Of a stretch of 41,987 bases of DNA, positions 28,697 to 36,547 are shown one piece after another (within the stretch, counting starts at the first letter, position 1; each line of letters begins with the position of its first letter). Source of the stretch: a virus; the IMG/VR virus record IMGVR_UViG_3300032246_001717, positions 1-41,987 of that record. One strand, 5' to 3'. The position numbers and the translations under genes were made by a program. The notes beneath the pieces are model-generated. The model made no database searches, was not told the DNA's origin, and worked only from the letters and a program-made list of their open reading frames with translations.

Positions 28697-29641
28697 TCAG
28701 GTAAACGCAATCGTGCCGGCGTCGCTGCTGCCAGGGGTGCGGCGAACGGTGAATGGGAGAGTCAAGGCAGCCAAGCCGCTGGCGTCATCCTGGGAAGGGG
28801 TGCCAAGCTGAACCTTAGGCAGGCTCACCGCTAGACGATTGCCAGCAACCGTGTTATGGGTAAGGCTGATGGCCCCAGATGTTGAAGCCACGGCAGCAGC
28901 GTAAAAATCCTTTTCGCTCAGCCCTTTGGGCCGCTGGATTTTGATGCTACCTGTAATGGCTCGATCCAAAATATCAAACTTGGGAGAGCAGCCCATAAAG
29001 TCGTAAAACTGATGGGTGTTGTCACACTTCAGGGAAAAATCAATAATGCACGCGCTATAGCCAAAAATTGAAAATGTAGGGGTATTGGTAGAATTGCAAG
29101 CAACTGGGGTCGCCATGTTGCTGTAAGTTGGGGTTGGCGATGTCGCATCAACCGGTGGCACAAAGATTGCGCGAACGTCAAACGTAAACAGCGGCACTTC
29201 GCCGGCTGTCATCTTCAATTCCCAGCTATTGGTCCGACCACCAACACCGGCGTGCTTGTTGCCATCCCAATCGTGATAGAGGCTCACCGAATCGGCGGCT
29301 GAGGAGGCAAACGAGTAGGTGTTGGAAGTAGACGCAACGGTAGCCACGCTCATGCCCGCAGCCTGCAGAAAAATCCCGTACGAAGGAGTCGTGCCGGCAA
29401 CGCCGGAGCCCACGGCTTCAACACCAAAGCCAACGCCCATTTTAAGTTCTGCCATGATGTCTGGCAGGGCCTCGCCAAATTGACCGTCAAGACTCGGGCG
29501 ACTGATCGCCTTGGCGTCAAGGACCGTCAGCTTCGGGTCCCTTACTCGAATCGCTTCCGTCCCCGTTGGACTGGAGCTGGTCCCGTACGTCGTCTCCAGT
29601 TTGGCCATCAGCCACTGGCGTTTCGTGTAGGCGGAAGGCAT
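28697..29641 (-). CDS. Major tail tube protein
   Basis: A 314-residue protein at the lambda V position. The start MPSAYTKRQWLMAKLETTYGTSSSPTGTEAI, given here in part as KRQWLMAKLETTYGTSSSPT, is typical of tube proteins of this type (+R..+.AK.E..YGT...P). It continues with ALPDIMAELKMGVGFGVEA and ends in beta strands with AALTLPFTVRRTPGSSDAG. Rings of such subunits form the tail tube. It is followed by the chaperone gene after 42 bases. Confidence 0.82.
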   Translation of the reverse strand: MPSAYTKRQWLMAKLETTYGTSSSPTGTEAIRVRDPKLTVLDAKAISRPSLDGQFGEALPDIMAELKMGVGFGVEAVGSGVAGTTPSYGIFLQAAGMSVATVASTSNTYSFASSAADSVSLYHDWDGNKHAGVGGRTNSWELKMTAGEVPLFTFDVRAIFVPPVDATSPTPTYSNMATPVACNSTNTPTFSIFGYSACIIDFSLKCDNTHQFYDFMGCSPKFDILDRAITGSIKIQRPKGLSEKDFYAAAVASTSGAISLTHNTVAGNRLAVSLPKVQLGTPSQDDASGLAALTLPFTVRRTPGSSDAGTIAFT

Positions 29642-29762
29642 CGTTTTCGAGGGATTGTGTTACGGATTCAAGGGCCCACTCACCATCGACGAGCAGGTAA
29701 GAGCCTGGCTCAGTTGGCCACGGGGGCAAAACTGAATCAGACTCGGGAGCCTGACGTTTCAT
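29517..29762 (-). CDS. Doubtful small ORF overlapping the tube gene
   Basis: An 81-residue frame whose ATG overlaps the stop of the U-like gene (ATGA), which favours translation. It reads PPWPTEPGSYLLVDGEWALESV, plausible for a protein, but the last third overlaps the tube gene by 125 bases. Its first codons are a copy of the dispersed dyad (RQAPESD), so the DNA may instead be a regulatory spacer. Low confidence. Confidence 0.35.
   Translation of the reverse strand: MKRQAPESDSVLPPWPTEPGSYLLVDGEWALESVTQSLENDAFRLHETPVADGQTGDDVRDQLQSNGDGSDSSKGPEADGP
29737..29754. repeat. Dispersed start-associated dyad, copy K
   Basis: Plus strand TCAGACTCGGGAGCCTGA, between the U-like and tube genes; five bases after the ATG of the doubtful ORF on the minus strand. 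Confidence 0.75.
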
Positions 29763-30196
29763 GGGTGATCGATCGTCAGATCGTTGCGTGAGGTCTGATA
29801 TGTGACAGCGTAGCGACAGATGACCCCACCGAAATCTTGGGCCTCCGTCACCCACTGGCGGCCGGCCGGAACAACGATCACAACCAGGGCGTTGATTGCG
29901 GCGCTGGTCATCACTCGCTGATGCAGTTCGCCGCGGATCGCATCGGTTGCCTTTGTGATCGGTGCCTGCTGCGCGTAGATGGTCACCTCCACGATCAATG
30001 TTGAGATTGTCAGGCAGACCGGCACAGTGGGGCCCGTATCGTCGTCTTCTGATGCCGCGTCTATGGCAATACTGGGCAGTTCAGCAGAGCCAAGGGCCTG
30101 GCCCCGGTCCCGGTAAACCTTGGCTGACATGCCAGTCACGCCACGAGCAGCGGCCTCAAACGCCGCCAAAATCTGCTCACACCTACTTGCCGTCAT
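29759..30196 (-). CDS. Tail terminator-like protein (gpU position)
   Basis: A 145-residue protein. RCEQILAAFEAAARGVTGMSAKVYRDRG, LPSIAIDAASEDDD, LIVEVTIYAQQAPITKATDAIRGELHQRV and CRYAVTYQTSRNDL agree with the gpU / minor tail U layout. It would cap the tail tube and join tail to head. Its place before the tube gene also fits. The ATG overlaps the preceding gene. Confidence 0.72.
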   Translation of the reverse strand: MTASRCEQILAAFEAAARGVTGMSAKVYRDRGQALGSAELPSIAIDAASEDDDTGPTVPVCLTISTLIVEVTIYAQQAPITKATDAIRGELHQRVMTSAAINALVVIVVPAGRQWVTEAQDFGGVICRYAVTYQTSRNDLTIDHP

Positions 30197-30396
30197 GGTG
30201 TCCGCTCCTGCAGGGCCACACCAAGGGCCACGTTTGCGGCTCCACTGAGGGCAGCCATGGCCTCAGATCGGGGGGCCCGGCAGGCTGCACCACCGTGGCC
30301 CCGCAGGCACGCAGCCCAGTCAGCAACCCCTACACCAGCGCCAGCAAGCAGGCAGAGGCCGGCAAACAGCAGGCAGGGGCCAAGGAATTTGGTCAT
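30193..30396 (-). CDS. Small membrane protein, possible lysis factor
   Basis: A 67-residue protein. The N-terminus MTKFLGPCLLFAGLCLLAGAG is a membrane anchor or signal segment. A second apolar stretch with Ala (MAALSGAANVALGVAL) lies near the end, and four Cys are present. It could be a holin partner or spanin-like protein, given the membrane gene just upstream. It overlaps neighbours on both sides by four bases. Confidence 0.5.
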   Translation of the reverse strand: MTKFLGPCLLFAGLCLLAGAGVGVADWAACLRGHGGAACRAPRSEAMAALSGAANVALGVALQERTP

Positions 30397-30632
30397 AGCT
30401 TCCCCTGCCGTAGCCGATCGTCATGCTCTTCGGTAATCTTTTCCAGATGATTAAACCGTTTTTCGGAGTGCTCGATCCAGATCCCAATACGGGCCTCAAA
30501 ACTGCCTAGGCCCTTGGCGATCTGATAAAGAGCCTTGACGCCACTCCCGCAAATTGCAGTGGCGAGTGCAGCAAGGGCAATGGCGGCTTCGGGTCCCATG
30601 ATCGCGTCGTGCAGTTGAGCCGATAGATTCAT
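30393..30632 (-). CDS. Holin-like membrane protein
   Basis: A 79-residue protein from the ATG at 30632, two bases after the previous stop. It has one membrane span (AAIALAALATAICGSGVKAL), then an amphipathic, charged helix (IGIWIEHSEKRFNHLEKITEEHDDRL). This is the build of several small phage holins and of haemolysin XhlA-type proteins. The endolysin is 9 kb further along the same strand. Role inferred. Confidence 0.5.
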   Translation of the reverse strand: MNLSAQLHDAIMGPEAAIALAALATAICGSGVKALYQIAKGLGSFEARIGIWIEHSEKRFNHLEKITEEHDDRLRQGKL

Positions 30633-30633
30633 T

Positions 30634-31518
30634 TTAGATTGCCGAAATGGCGGCAATAAAGGAATTATTTAGGCTTCGCAGGGTGGCCGACTGAGCCGTG
30701 GTAAGACCGGCTCCTCTGGTAAAGATCTGGAGAGACATTGCGGAGAATGCCGCTGCGGTGCCGTTGTTGTTAAGCGCATAGAGATATGGTGAGCCTGTAA
30801 TAAATGATGGGGAAAGGCTTGTAGCATTGCTTGCTGTTGCACCGTTGTAGTCGATAAATGCAGCATTGTTTGCGGTCCTTGAACCACATAGATAGCCACT
30901 GGTGCCTAGCCCGGTGGATAAAATTGGAAATTGGCCTGAAAAAAATGTACCAGAGCGAAATAATCTGCCATTACCTGGCCCATATATATCCAAGGCCAGC
31001 AGGCTGGCACTAGTGCTACCGTTGTACGAACCAACGGCAATGTGGTCACCGCTGGTTTCCATACCACCGCTACAAGTCACTGAAAAGTGATGTGATGTAG
31101 CGTTAATTGAGTTGCTTGCTGTATTGATGTTTAGATACTTAGACGTACCGTTGCCTGTCAACCCTAGCTTTTGGTTGTAATCTCCAGACGTAAATCCATT
31201 GTTTGTTGGGTTGGGTCCCTTAGGGGCAATAAGAGATCCTGGTAGAGTCATTGCTCCACAGCATATGTAGATCTGATTCATTAACGTCCAGAGGCTGTTA
31301 GATTTCAGCCCCTGAAAATAGGTGTCCACCGCCTGCTGCACGATGGCGCCAGGCGTCGCGCCGTCAGCCGTTGCCAACGCCGATAGGTAGGCGATGGCGT
31401 CGGTGTCGGTTGCGGTATAGCTGGCTGAGACGCGACGACGACTGATGGGTTGCATGGCTCGATTAGGTGCTCCCCTGGCGGGGGTGATCCAAGGTGGTGC
31501 TAAATGCCGGTTACCCAT
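30634..31518 (-). CDS. Fibre/lectin-like surface protein
   Basis: A 294-residue protein. After a helical start (TDAIAYLSALATADGATPGAIVQQAVDTYF) it becomes rich in Ser/Thr/Asn/Gly beta segments (LGLTGNGTSKYLNINTASNS; HHFSVTCSGGMETSGDHIAVGSYNG; LYALNNNGTAAAFSAMSLQIFTRGAGLTTAQ). It resembles jelly-roll receptor-binding modules. The ATG at 31518 is 4 bases after GGAGG and overlaps the previous gene by 19 bases; an ATG at 31455 (MQPISRRR) is a good alternative. It lies where lambda Z would be. Confidence 0.55.
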   Translation of the reverse strand: MGNRHLAPPWITPARGAPNRAMQPISRRRVSASYTATDTDAIAYLSALATADGATPGAIVQQAVDTYFQGLKSNSLWTLMNQIYICCGAMTLPGSLIAPKGPNPTNNGFTSGDYNQKLGLTGNGTSKYLNINTASNSINATSHHFSVTCSGGMETSGDHIAVGSYNGSTSASLLALDIYGPGNGRLFRSGTFFSGQFPILSTGLGTSGYLCGSRTANNAAFIDYNGATASNATSLSPSFITGSPYLYALNNNGTAAAFSAMSLQIFTRGAGLTTAQSATLRSLNNSFIAAISAI

Positions 31519-32120
31519 CCCTCCTCCGGGTTGAAGTCAATCGGGCCAGATTCGCCAGCGGCGATGATCTCTGCGTAGAGTTGCTTCAATCGGGCATCAT
31601 TTTCAAACGATGCTGCCAAAAGCGCAGAATGGCGAGCGATCAGATCGGTAAATTGCGCCAGTCGATTTCCTTTCTCGACCTGCTCGCGGGCATAAGCCAG
31701 CTTTTGGTCATAGCCACTCTCTTGAGGCCAGAGTGAATTATTAGCGTTTTGGTAATAGCCATAAACCAGCGTGCGCAACTCATCGATGCTGCGGCGCTTA
31801 ATAATTTCAGTGCGTACGTACTTACCTTGAGGCCTACCTGCAAGTGGCTTTGGTGTGAATGGGACAAGGTTCCAGCCCGACTTGGTATCGTCAACCCGGA
31901 AAATTCTTTGATCAAAAGGAACTTCCTGGAATGGCACCAGTTCAAAATAGTCCACTGGTTCGTCATGAACGGCCCCTTGATTGAATGGCCATCGGCCACC
32001 ATTAGGGTTCCGGACCTGGCCATCGGTGACGGCAACATAGCGTTTTACGCTGTTGCCTTCGAAAGGACCATCGCTGTAATACTCGACGCCGGTGGCTGGA
32101 TTAACTGCGGTGCTGGTCAT
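31500..32120 (-). CDS. Hypothetical structural-region protein
   Basis: A 206-residue protein of unknown family. The N-terminal part is rich in aromatic and Pro residues (VEYYSDGPFEGNSVKRYVAV; YFELVPFQEVPFDQRIFRVDD). The C-terminal part is helical and charged (RRSIDELRTLVYGYYQNANN; YDQKLAYAREQVEKGNRLAQF). Its place between two fibre-like genes suggests a fibre component or chaperone. No more can be said. Confidence 0.5.
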   Translation of the reverse strand: MTSTAVNPATGVEYYSDGPFEGNSVKRYVAVTDGQVRNPNGGRWPFNQGAVHDEPVDYFELVPFQEVPFDQRIFRVDDTKSGWNLVPFTPKPLAGRPQGKYVRTEIIKRRSIDELRTLVYGYYQNANNSLWPQESGYDQKLAYAREQVEKGNRLAQFTDLIARHSALLAASFENDARLKQLYAEIIAAGESGPIDFNPEEGWVTGI

Positions 32121-32122
32121 GT

Positions 32123-33355
32123 TCAGGAATAGCGAACGACAATGGTGAGGATGTGGCCCTTGGCGCCGGTGCCAACAGCGTTTAGATCGACGCCGACAGA
32201 ATCACCGGCGACACCAGTGAGCGTGCCGGTGAGATTTGCAGAGACATCGATGTAACCGGCCAAGGCAGCTAGGACTGCGTTTCCGGTTAGAAGGCTGGCC
32301 TTGGTTCCCGTGCTGCTAGGCCGCAGGTAGGGCATGGCCTGGCTAGATGTGCTGCCAGTTGTTGCGCACTCCCAATAGCAGCCAATTACAGTAAAAGCAC
32401 GGTGAATTCTTTTTTCTGCCCTATTGCTTCCGGTGGTTCCAGTTTCATCGTTATTTGTGCAAACAAGAGCGATATGATCAATGGGCACCAGCGTCCCCGA
32501 CTGAATCGATAGCCCGCCACCTGCAGCAGCCACGGCCAGCGTTCCAAGGCCCAGATTGGTTCGTGCCGTAGCGGCATCGGTCAGGTTCGCCAGATTGCCC
32601 GCGCCATAGAGCAGCACCTGTTCAGTGGCCGTGGAATCTCGGTAGCGGAGCTGATTGGCGACTCGGTAAACGTTGCCGGCTGCCGGGGTGCCAGGGGAGG
32701 CAGCAGGCAGCAGCAGGGAGGAGGAGGCCCCCAGGGCGGTGAAGCTCCCGGCCGCTGCGGTGGTGCCGCCGATAGGGCCAGGGGCGGCAGGGTCAAACTC
32801 CGTGGGGCGGCCAGACAGATCGCCATAGGCGCCGGTGGTGGCGACGGTAGCCAGGCCCGTGATCGTGTTGGCCGACTGCGTGCCGGTGTGGTTGGCCCTG
32901 GATAGGTAGTAGGCCGCACTATTGGCTCCCAGTGCCGTCAGATTGGCGCTCAGGGGCTGATAGGTGGATGCTGCAGCGTCGGTGCTTAGGGCGTCGGTGA
33001 TGCCATACCCAGCCACGCTCGTAGGCGTGCCGGTGATGGTTGACCAGGCCTGGGTGTGTGCAGTCGGGGTTCTGCTGTTGCTCAGCCTGCTGTCGCCTCC
33101 CAGCACCACCTGAGTCGCGCTGGCGTCGCCTGTGGCGGGAACGTCGCGGGATGCAACGGTGCCGAGGGTGGGCTTACCGGTGAGGTCGCCGTAGAGGCCG
33201 CTGGTCGCAACGGCGGAAAGGCTGACGGTAGCCAACGCAGCCAGCGCCGACGCCGGGGCATCCACCGTCACGCCGGCTTGCACCATGGGAACCCGCTCAT
33301 CACCGCCTAACGGCAGCGTCGCGTCTGGCAGGTTGGTAATCGTGGTCGTTGCCAT
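32123..33355 (-). CDS. Phage fibre (shaft) protein
   Basis: A 410-residue protein of the low-complexity fibre kind. It begins MATTTITNLPDATLPLGGDE and carries repeated shaft units: YGDLTGKPT and YGDLSGRPT; AWSTITGTPTSVAGYGITDA; LSRANHTGTQSANTITGL; LANLTDAATARTNLGLGTLA. The C-terminus is a distinct beta domain (IDHIALVCTNNDETGTTGSN...). These repeats are typical of trimeric tail or head fibres. Dyad copy L ends four bases before its ATG. Confidence 0.75.
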   Translation of the reverse strand: MATTTITNLPDATLPLGGDERVPMVQAGVTVDAPASALAALATVSLSAVATSGLYGDLTGKPTLGTVASRDVPATGDASATQVVLGGDSRLSNSRTPTAHTQAWSTITGTPTSVAGYGITDALSTDAAASTYQPLSANLTALGANSAAYYLSRANHTGTQSANTITGLATVATTGAYGDLSGRPTEFDPAAPGPIGGTTAAAGSFTALGASSSLLLPAASPGTPAAGNVYRVANQLRYRDSTATEQVLLYGAGNLANLTDAATARTNLGLGTLAVAAAGGGLSIQSGTLVPIDHIALVCTNNDETGTTGSNRAEKRIHRAFTVIGCYWECATTGSTSSQAMPYLRPSSTGTKASLLTGNAVLAALAGYIDVSANLTGTLTGVAGDSVGVDLNAVGTGAKGHILTIVVRYS

Positions 33356-33359
33356 GAGT

Positions 33360-33377
33360 TCAGGCTAGGCAGTCTGA
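33360..33377. repeat. Dispersed start-associated dyad, copy L
   Basis: Plus strand TCAGGCTAGGCAGTCTGA; minus strand TCAGACTGCCTAGCCTGA, then ACTC-ATG of the fibre gene. It contains the TAG stop of the preceding gene. Same 4-base spacing to ATG as copy N. Confidence 0.85.
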
Positions 33378-33742
33378 GCAATCAACAAACGGCCATCCTC
33401 GGTTACGAGATTGCGGCCATCCTCAGTGATGAAGTAGGTTAGGAGGTCATTAAATCCTGTTGCCACCTTCAATGGCACAACAGAAAAAGCCCCATCGGAA
33501 GAGCGCATAGGCTCGTGTTCGACGGTGAAATAGGAACCATTGACCGTAATTGAATCGCCGTAATTAAGGCTTCCAAATAAATCAGTTTTAACCTTTATTG
33601 AATAATTCAATCTGACAACATCACCGCCGCCTAGTATCACCTCAGAATCCTTGTCATAAATCCCCATACCAGAAACGGCGCCCGCTGTAACAGGGACGCC
33701 GAAGTCTGCCAGAAACACATCAAGGTCAGCGGCGAAATTCAC
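33365..33742 (-). CDS. Head-tail connector, FII-like
   Basis: A 125-residue protein at the lambda FII position. Family-like features are NFAADLDVFLADFGVPV at the start, the beta segments GMGIYDKDSEVILGGGDVVRLNYS and YGDSITVNGSYFTVEHEPMRSSDGAFSVVPL. A tail carries the imperfect repeat ITEDGRN-LVTEDGRL. The GTG at 33742 was chosen because it overlaps the upstream stop (GTGA) and has AAGGAGG 10 bases upstream; a GTG 12 codons earlier is possible. Confidence 0.62.
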   Translation of the reverse strand: MNFAADLDVFLADFGVPVTAGAVSGMGIYDKDSEVILGGGDVVRLNYSIKVKTDLFGSLNYGDSITVNGSYFTVEHEPMRSSDGAFSVVPLKVATGFNDLLTYFITEDGRNLVTEDGRLLIAQTA

Positions 33743-33906
33743 CCGCCCTTGGCCTCCTTTGCTTTGGTTGGCGGGCACACCAAAACCGCAACGCCCAGGG
33801 CCACCAATTCATCCGCCGCCTTATCGACAGCGGTGAACTGATCGCCCTCGCTGTATTCGGCCCCATCGTGATTGACGGGGCCATCGGTGACAACGAGGGT
33901 AGCCAT
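33739..33906 (-). CDS. Small structural-region protein
   Basis: A 55-residue frame directly after the capsid gene (TGATG overlap): MATLVVTDGPVNHDGAEYSE, GDQFTAVDKAADELVALGVA, VLVCPPTKAKEAKGG. This resembles the small FI-position proteins of lambdoid phages that start with a strand, an HxGxxYxxG turn and a helix, placed between capsid and FII. Probably a packaging or connector helper. Confidence 0.6.
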   Translation of the reverse strand: MATLVVTDGPVNHDGAEYSEGDQFTAVDKAADELVALGVAVLVCPPTKAKEAKGG

Positions 33907-34853
33907 CAGGCAACAGCGGCTTTGATGAGGTAGCCGGCGGCTTGGCCAGCGATCACAGGAACTTCGCAGCGAGAAACAGGGAAGAACTGTGATTTGGCAT
34001 TGCGATCAAAATACGGCTCTTCAGCCATCGGGTAACCATTCAAGTTGTAGGTATACCCAAAGGTAGGAGCACCTTGATCAGCAACGCTGGCGGTCTCGGT
34101 GTAGGCCAACACGATGTCTTTACCCCAGACATCAGACGCCGTAGTGGCATCATCGGCAAAGGTAATGGCGTCACCAATATACCAGTTAGGAATACCAGTC
34201 AATTCAGACAAAATGGCCAGAGTTGCAATTTCGCGGCCAGTATATTTGGTGTAATCCTTGATTACCGGGTGATATTTCAAGGATGCCCAAACAGTAGGGC
34301 CCATGACGCCCACGTTAGGCCGCTTGCCAATGCCCTTGCGGATCGTTTCCTTAGCGGTTTCGATCACGGTCAGGGGCTGACTTGTACCGCTGAAATCGCT
34401 GAATTGAGCGGTTCCCGACAGGGTTGTGCGGTTGGTGGTCAGATGGTTGGACAGGGTGGTTGCCAGGGTGGCCTGGGCAATTTCCAACCGCAGTTGCAGG
34501 ATCCGACTAGCGCCATTTAGGGCACGGGCAGCACCGTCAAGGCCGTAAGCCCGTTCGCCTTCCTGCTGAATTTCCATTGGCATCTTGCCTTCAATGGAGG
34601 CATCCACCAACGAATAGGTCGAACCGCTGTAGCCAAACTGCACGCGGGGAGTGGAGCTACCAGGAGTGCGCTCCAGGCCCGCATATTGCATGAAATGCTC
34701 ACGACCAAACGTAATGATCGTGCCGCCGCGCAGATCGACGGGGACTTGAGGAAACAGGTAGTTGCCGACAAGGTCATTTTGGGTAATGCCTTGAGCAATA
34801 GTCGTAAGAACCGGGTTAATTAACCTGGTCTGATCAACACTCAACTGGGGCAT
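33906..34853 (-). CDS. Major capsid protein
   Basis: A 315-residue HK97-fold capsid protein. Features are the N-terminal arm NPVLTTIAQGITQNDLVGNYLFPQVPVD, the spine helix LQLRLEIAQATLATTLS, and RKGIGKRPNVGVMGPTVWASLKYHPVIKDY, a conserved capsid segment. Near the end is VLAYTETASVADQGAPTFGYTYNLNGYPMAEEPYFD. It resembles major capsid proteins of lambda E-like and related phages. A good Shine-Dalgarno (AGAGGA) precedes the ATG, as suits high output. It follows the decoration protein gene. Confidence 0.88.
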   Translation of the reverse strand: MPQLSVDQTRLINPVLTTIAQGITQNDLVGNYLFPQVPVDLRGGTIITFGREHFMQYAGLERTPGSSTPRVQFGYSGSTYSLVDASIEGKMPMEIQQEGERAYGLDGAARALNGASRILQLRLEIAQATLATTLSNHLTTNRTTLSGTAQFSDFSGTSQPLTVIETAKETIRKGIGKRPNVGVMGPTVWASLKYHPVIKDYTKYTGREIATLAILSELTGIPNWYIGDAITFADDATTASDVWGKDIVLAYTETASVADQGAPTFGYTYNLNGYPMAEEPYFDRNAKSQFFPVSRCEVPVIAGQAAGYLIKAAVA

Positions 34854-34866
34854 GATGTCCTCTTAA

Positions 34867-35202
34867 TTAGTTAGGAATGACGAGCATTTCAATTTGTGCC
34901 CCAGAGGCACTGCCGGCGGTGATCGCACGGCCAACAATTGCGCCACTGGAGCGAGTAACGACCCGACCGGAGGAGTCGAATTCCAAAAGCGCATTGACGG
35001 AAACAGCAGCGCCGGCTTCGGCGATGCAGGTGCCGAGCACGGTCACGGTTGTACGGGCACCATTGGCAGCGCCAACGGCGGCGATATAGCCATTGCCGGC
35101 TGCGGAAACAGCGGCACCGGCAAGGGTGGCGCCCCGGAATTGGGTCAGAGCGGCTGACGCCAAGACCGTTTTTTCAAGAAGCGAAATACATCCAACGGCC
35201 AT
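34867..35202 (-). CDS. Head decoration protein (D position, DUF2190-like)
   Basis: A 111-residue Ala/Gly/Val-rich beta protein. It resembles DUF2190 head proteins: CISLLEKTVLASAALTQFRG, GNGYIAAVGAANG and ALLEFDSSGRVVTRSSGAIVGRAITAGSASGAQIEMLVI. It likely sits on the capsid surface and stabilises it after expansion. A strong GGAGGT lies 8 bases before the ATG. It follows the protease and precedes the capsid gene, as in lambda C-D-E. Confidence 0.78.
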   Translation of the reverse strand: MAVGCISLLEKTVLASAALTQFRGATLAGAAVSAAGNGYIAAVGAANGARTTVTVLGTCIAEAGAAVSVNALLEFDSSGRVVTRSSGAIVGRAITAGSASGAQIEMLVIPN

Positions 35203-35204
35203 GA

Positions 35205-35660
35205 TCAGATACCTCCGTTAATGGATTGAGCCTGAACAGCCTTGACGGCAGACAGATAATCGACACCAGGGTTCGCCAGCTGATACGCCTTGGCAGCCCT
35301 GTCCAGAGCGGCGGCATCGGTGCTGGCATCAAGGCGCCCAACAGGGCCCAACTTGGGGGAAGTCGGCTCCACATCGGGAGCAGCAACGGCAATTACGGGA
35401 GCGATCGCATCAGACTGTCGAGCCTGAGCAATGGTGCTCAACTGATTGCGAGCAGCGGCCAGCACCTGAACAGCAGCCTCCGGTCCGGTGGTGACACCAT
35501 CGGCGGCCAGCTTGTCAATCAGGGCTTCATGGCCCGGCATTGCCATAGAACGGACGGCCGCGATTCGCTCGCGCTCGCCCCGTGCTCCCTCAAGCCGCAG
35601 CACTTGCGCAGCCTCAGGGTTTTCGGCCGCCCATTCGGTGGCCAATACGTCAAAACTCAT
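35205..35660 (-). CDS. Possible nested scaffold protein (Nu3-like)
   Basis: In-frame internal start MSFDVLATEWAAENPEAAQV gives 151 residues that match the helical, scaffold-like part of the protease gene. In lambda and relatives Nu3 is made from such an internal start. No Shine-Dalgarno is visible before this ATG, so the call rests on analogy. Confidence 0.4.
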   Translation of the reverse strand: MSFDVLATEWAAENPEAAQVLRLEGARGERERIAAVRSMAMPGHEALIDKLAADGVTTGPEAAVQVLAAARNQLSTIAQARQSDAIAPVIAVAAPDVEPTSPKLGPVGRLDASTDAAALDRAAKAYQLANPGVDYLSAVKAVQAQSINGGI

Positions 35661-36542
35661 CGGAGAGATTGCATTGGGTAAGGGAGAATTGACCGGTATG
35701 CGGATCACCGCGCGGTCGTTTGTTTCAGCAATTACCCTTTCCAGCGTAGCGATTCCATCCAACAGGCCAGCGTCCACCGCTTGTTGGCCAATGAAAACGC
35801 GACCATCGGCCATGTCGGCAACGACTTTGTCGGGCGTTACGCCACGCTGCAAGGCAACATCACCAACAAACAACGAATAGAGGTAATCGACCTGGCTTTG
35901 CATGGTCTGCTGACCAGCTTCCGAGAGGGGCCCGTATTGGCTGGCAATGCGCTTGAATCGGCCGGCGACAATCTCCGTGGTCTTCAGTCCTAGGGCCTGC
36001 TGCTGCCCAGAGACATCGGTGTGTGTGGCAACGACTCCGATCGAGCCGACCTGATCGACCGCCGAACTGGCGTAGACGCGATCGGCAGCAGAACCAACCC
36101 AATACGCGGCGCTGGCCATCGTGCCTTCCGCCAGGGTGGCAATGGGTTTCACGTCTCGCGCTGCCATTACCGCGGCGGCTGCAGCAGGGGTCCCAGCAAC
36201 AGCGCCGCCGGGGGAATCAACCATCAAAACCAGCGACTTAACCGCTGGGTCATTCAGGGCCGCCGCAACATCGCGCACAAACAGTTCCGACGAACTACCG
36301 CCACTCATCTGGCTCATCAAGTTCATCTTTGGCGCGATCACACCCCTCAGTGGAATTAGCGCCGCCCCATCACGCACCTCATAACCCTGGGGGGCGTTGT
36401 CCAACTTTCGGCCGATCTTTGCCTCTAGGGCTTCAATATCAACACCCTCGCCCCGAAGGTGGGCAGCATAGATGGCCTGAATCTCTAGCAGTCGATCCGG
36501 CAGAATTGCCCAAGGGGCGTAAAGCGTGTCAAGGATGCTCAT
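35205..36542 (-). CDS. S49/SppA-type head maturation protease with scaffold-like C-terminus
   Basis: A 445-residue gpC-like protein. The protease part has LIPLRGVIAPKM, VKSLVLMVDSPGGAVAGTP, AEGTMASAAYWVGSAADRVYA with the likely nucleophile Ser144, and VGSIGVVATHTDVSGQQQALGLKTTEIVAG holding the expected Lys. After about residue 285 it becomes helical and Ala/Gln/Glu-rich, like the lambda Nu3 scaffold that is nested in frame in C. An internal ATG at 35660 (MSFDVLATEW) could start that product. It processes the procapsid interior. Confidence 0.88.
   Translation of the reverse strand: MSILDTLYAPWAILPDRLLEIQAIYAAHLRGEGVDIEALEAKIGRKLDNAPQGYEVRDGAALIPLRGVIAPKMNLMSQMSGGSSSELFVRDVAAALNDPAVKSLVLMVDSPGGAVAGTPAAAAAVMAARDVKPIATLAEGTMASAAYWVGSAADRVYASSAVDQVGSIGVVATHTDVSGQQQALGLKTTEIVAGRFKRIASQYGPLSEAGQQTMQSQVDYLYSLFVGDVALQRGVTPDKVVADMADGRVFIGQQAVDAGLLDGIATLERVIAETNDRAVIRIPVNSPLPNAISPMSFDVLATEWAAENPEAAQVLRLEGARGERERIAAVRSMAMPGHEALIDKLAADGVTTGPEAAVQVLAAARNQLSTIAQARQSDAIAPVIAVAAPDVEPTSPKLGPVGRLDASTDAAALDRAAKAYQLANPGVDYLSAVKAVQAQSINGGI
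35410..35427. repeat. Dispersed start-associated dyad, copy M (intragenic)
   Basis: Plus strand TCAGACTGTCGAGCCTGA, within the scaffold-like part of the protease gene, coding AQARQSD. Unlike most copies it is not near a start codon. It is next to GCGATCGC. Confidence 0.65.
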
Positions 36543-36547
36543 GATTT

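Noticed and set aside
35401-35408. GCGATCGC (HIP1) as proof of a cyanobacterial host
   Set aside because: Only two copies were found (also near 39608), close to chance. It does not decide the host.
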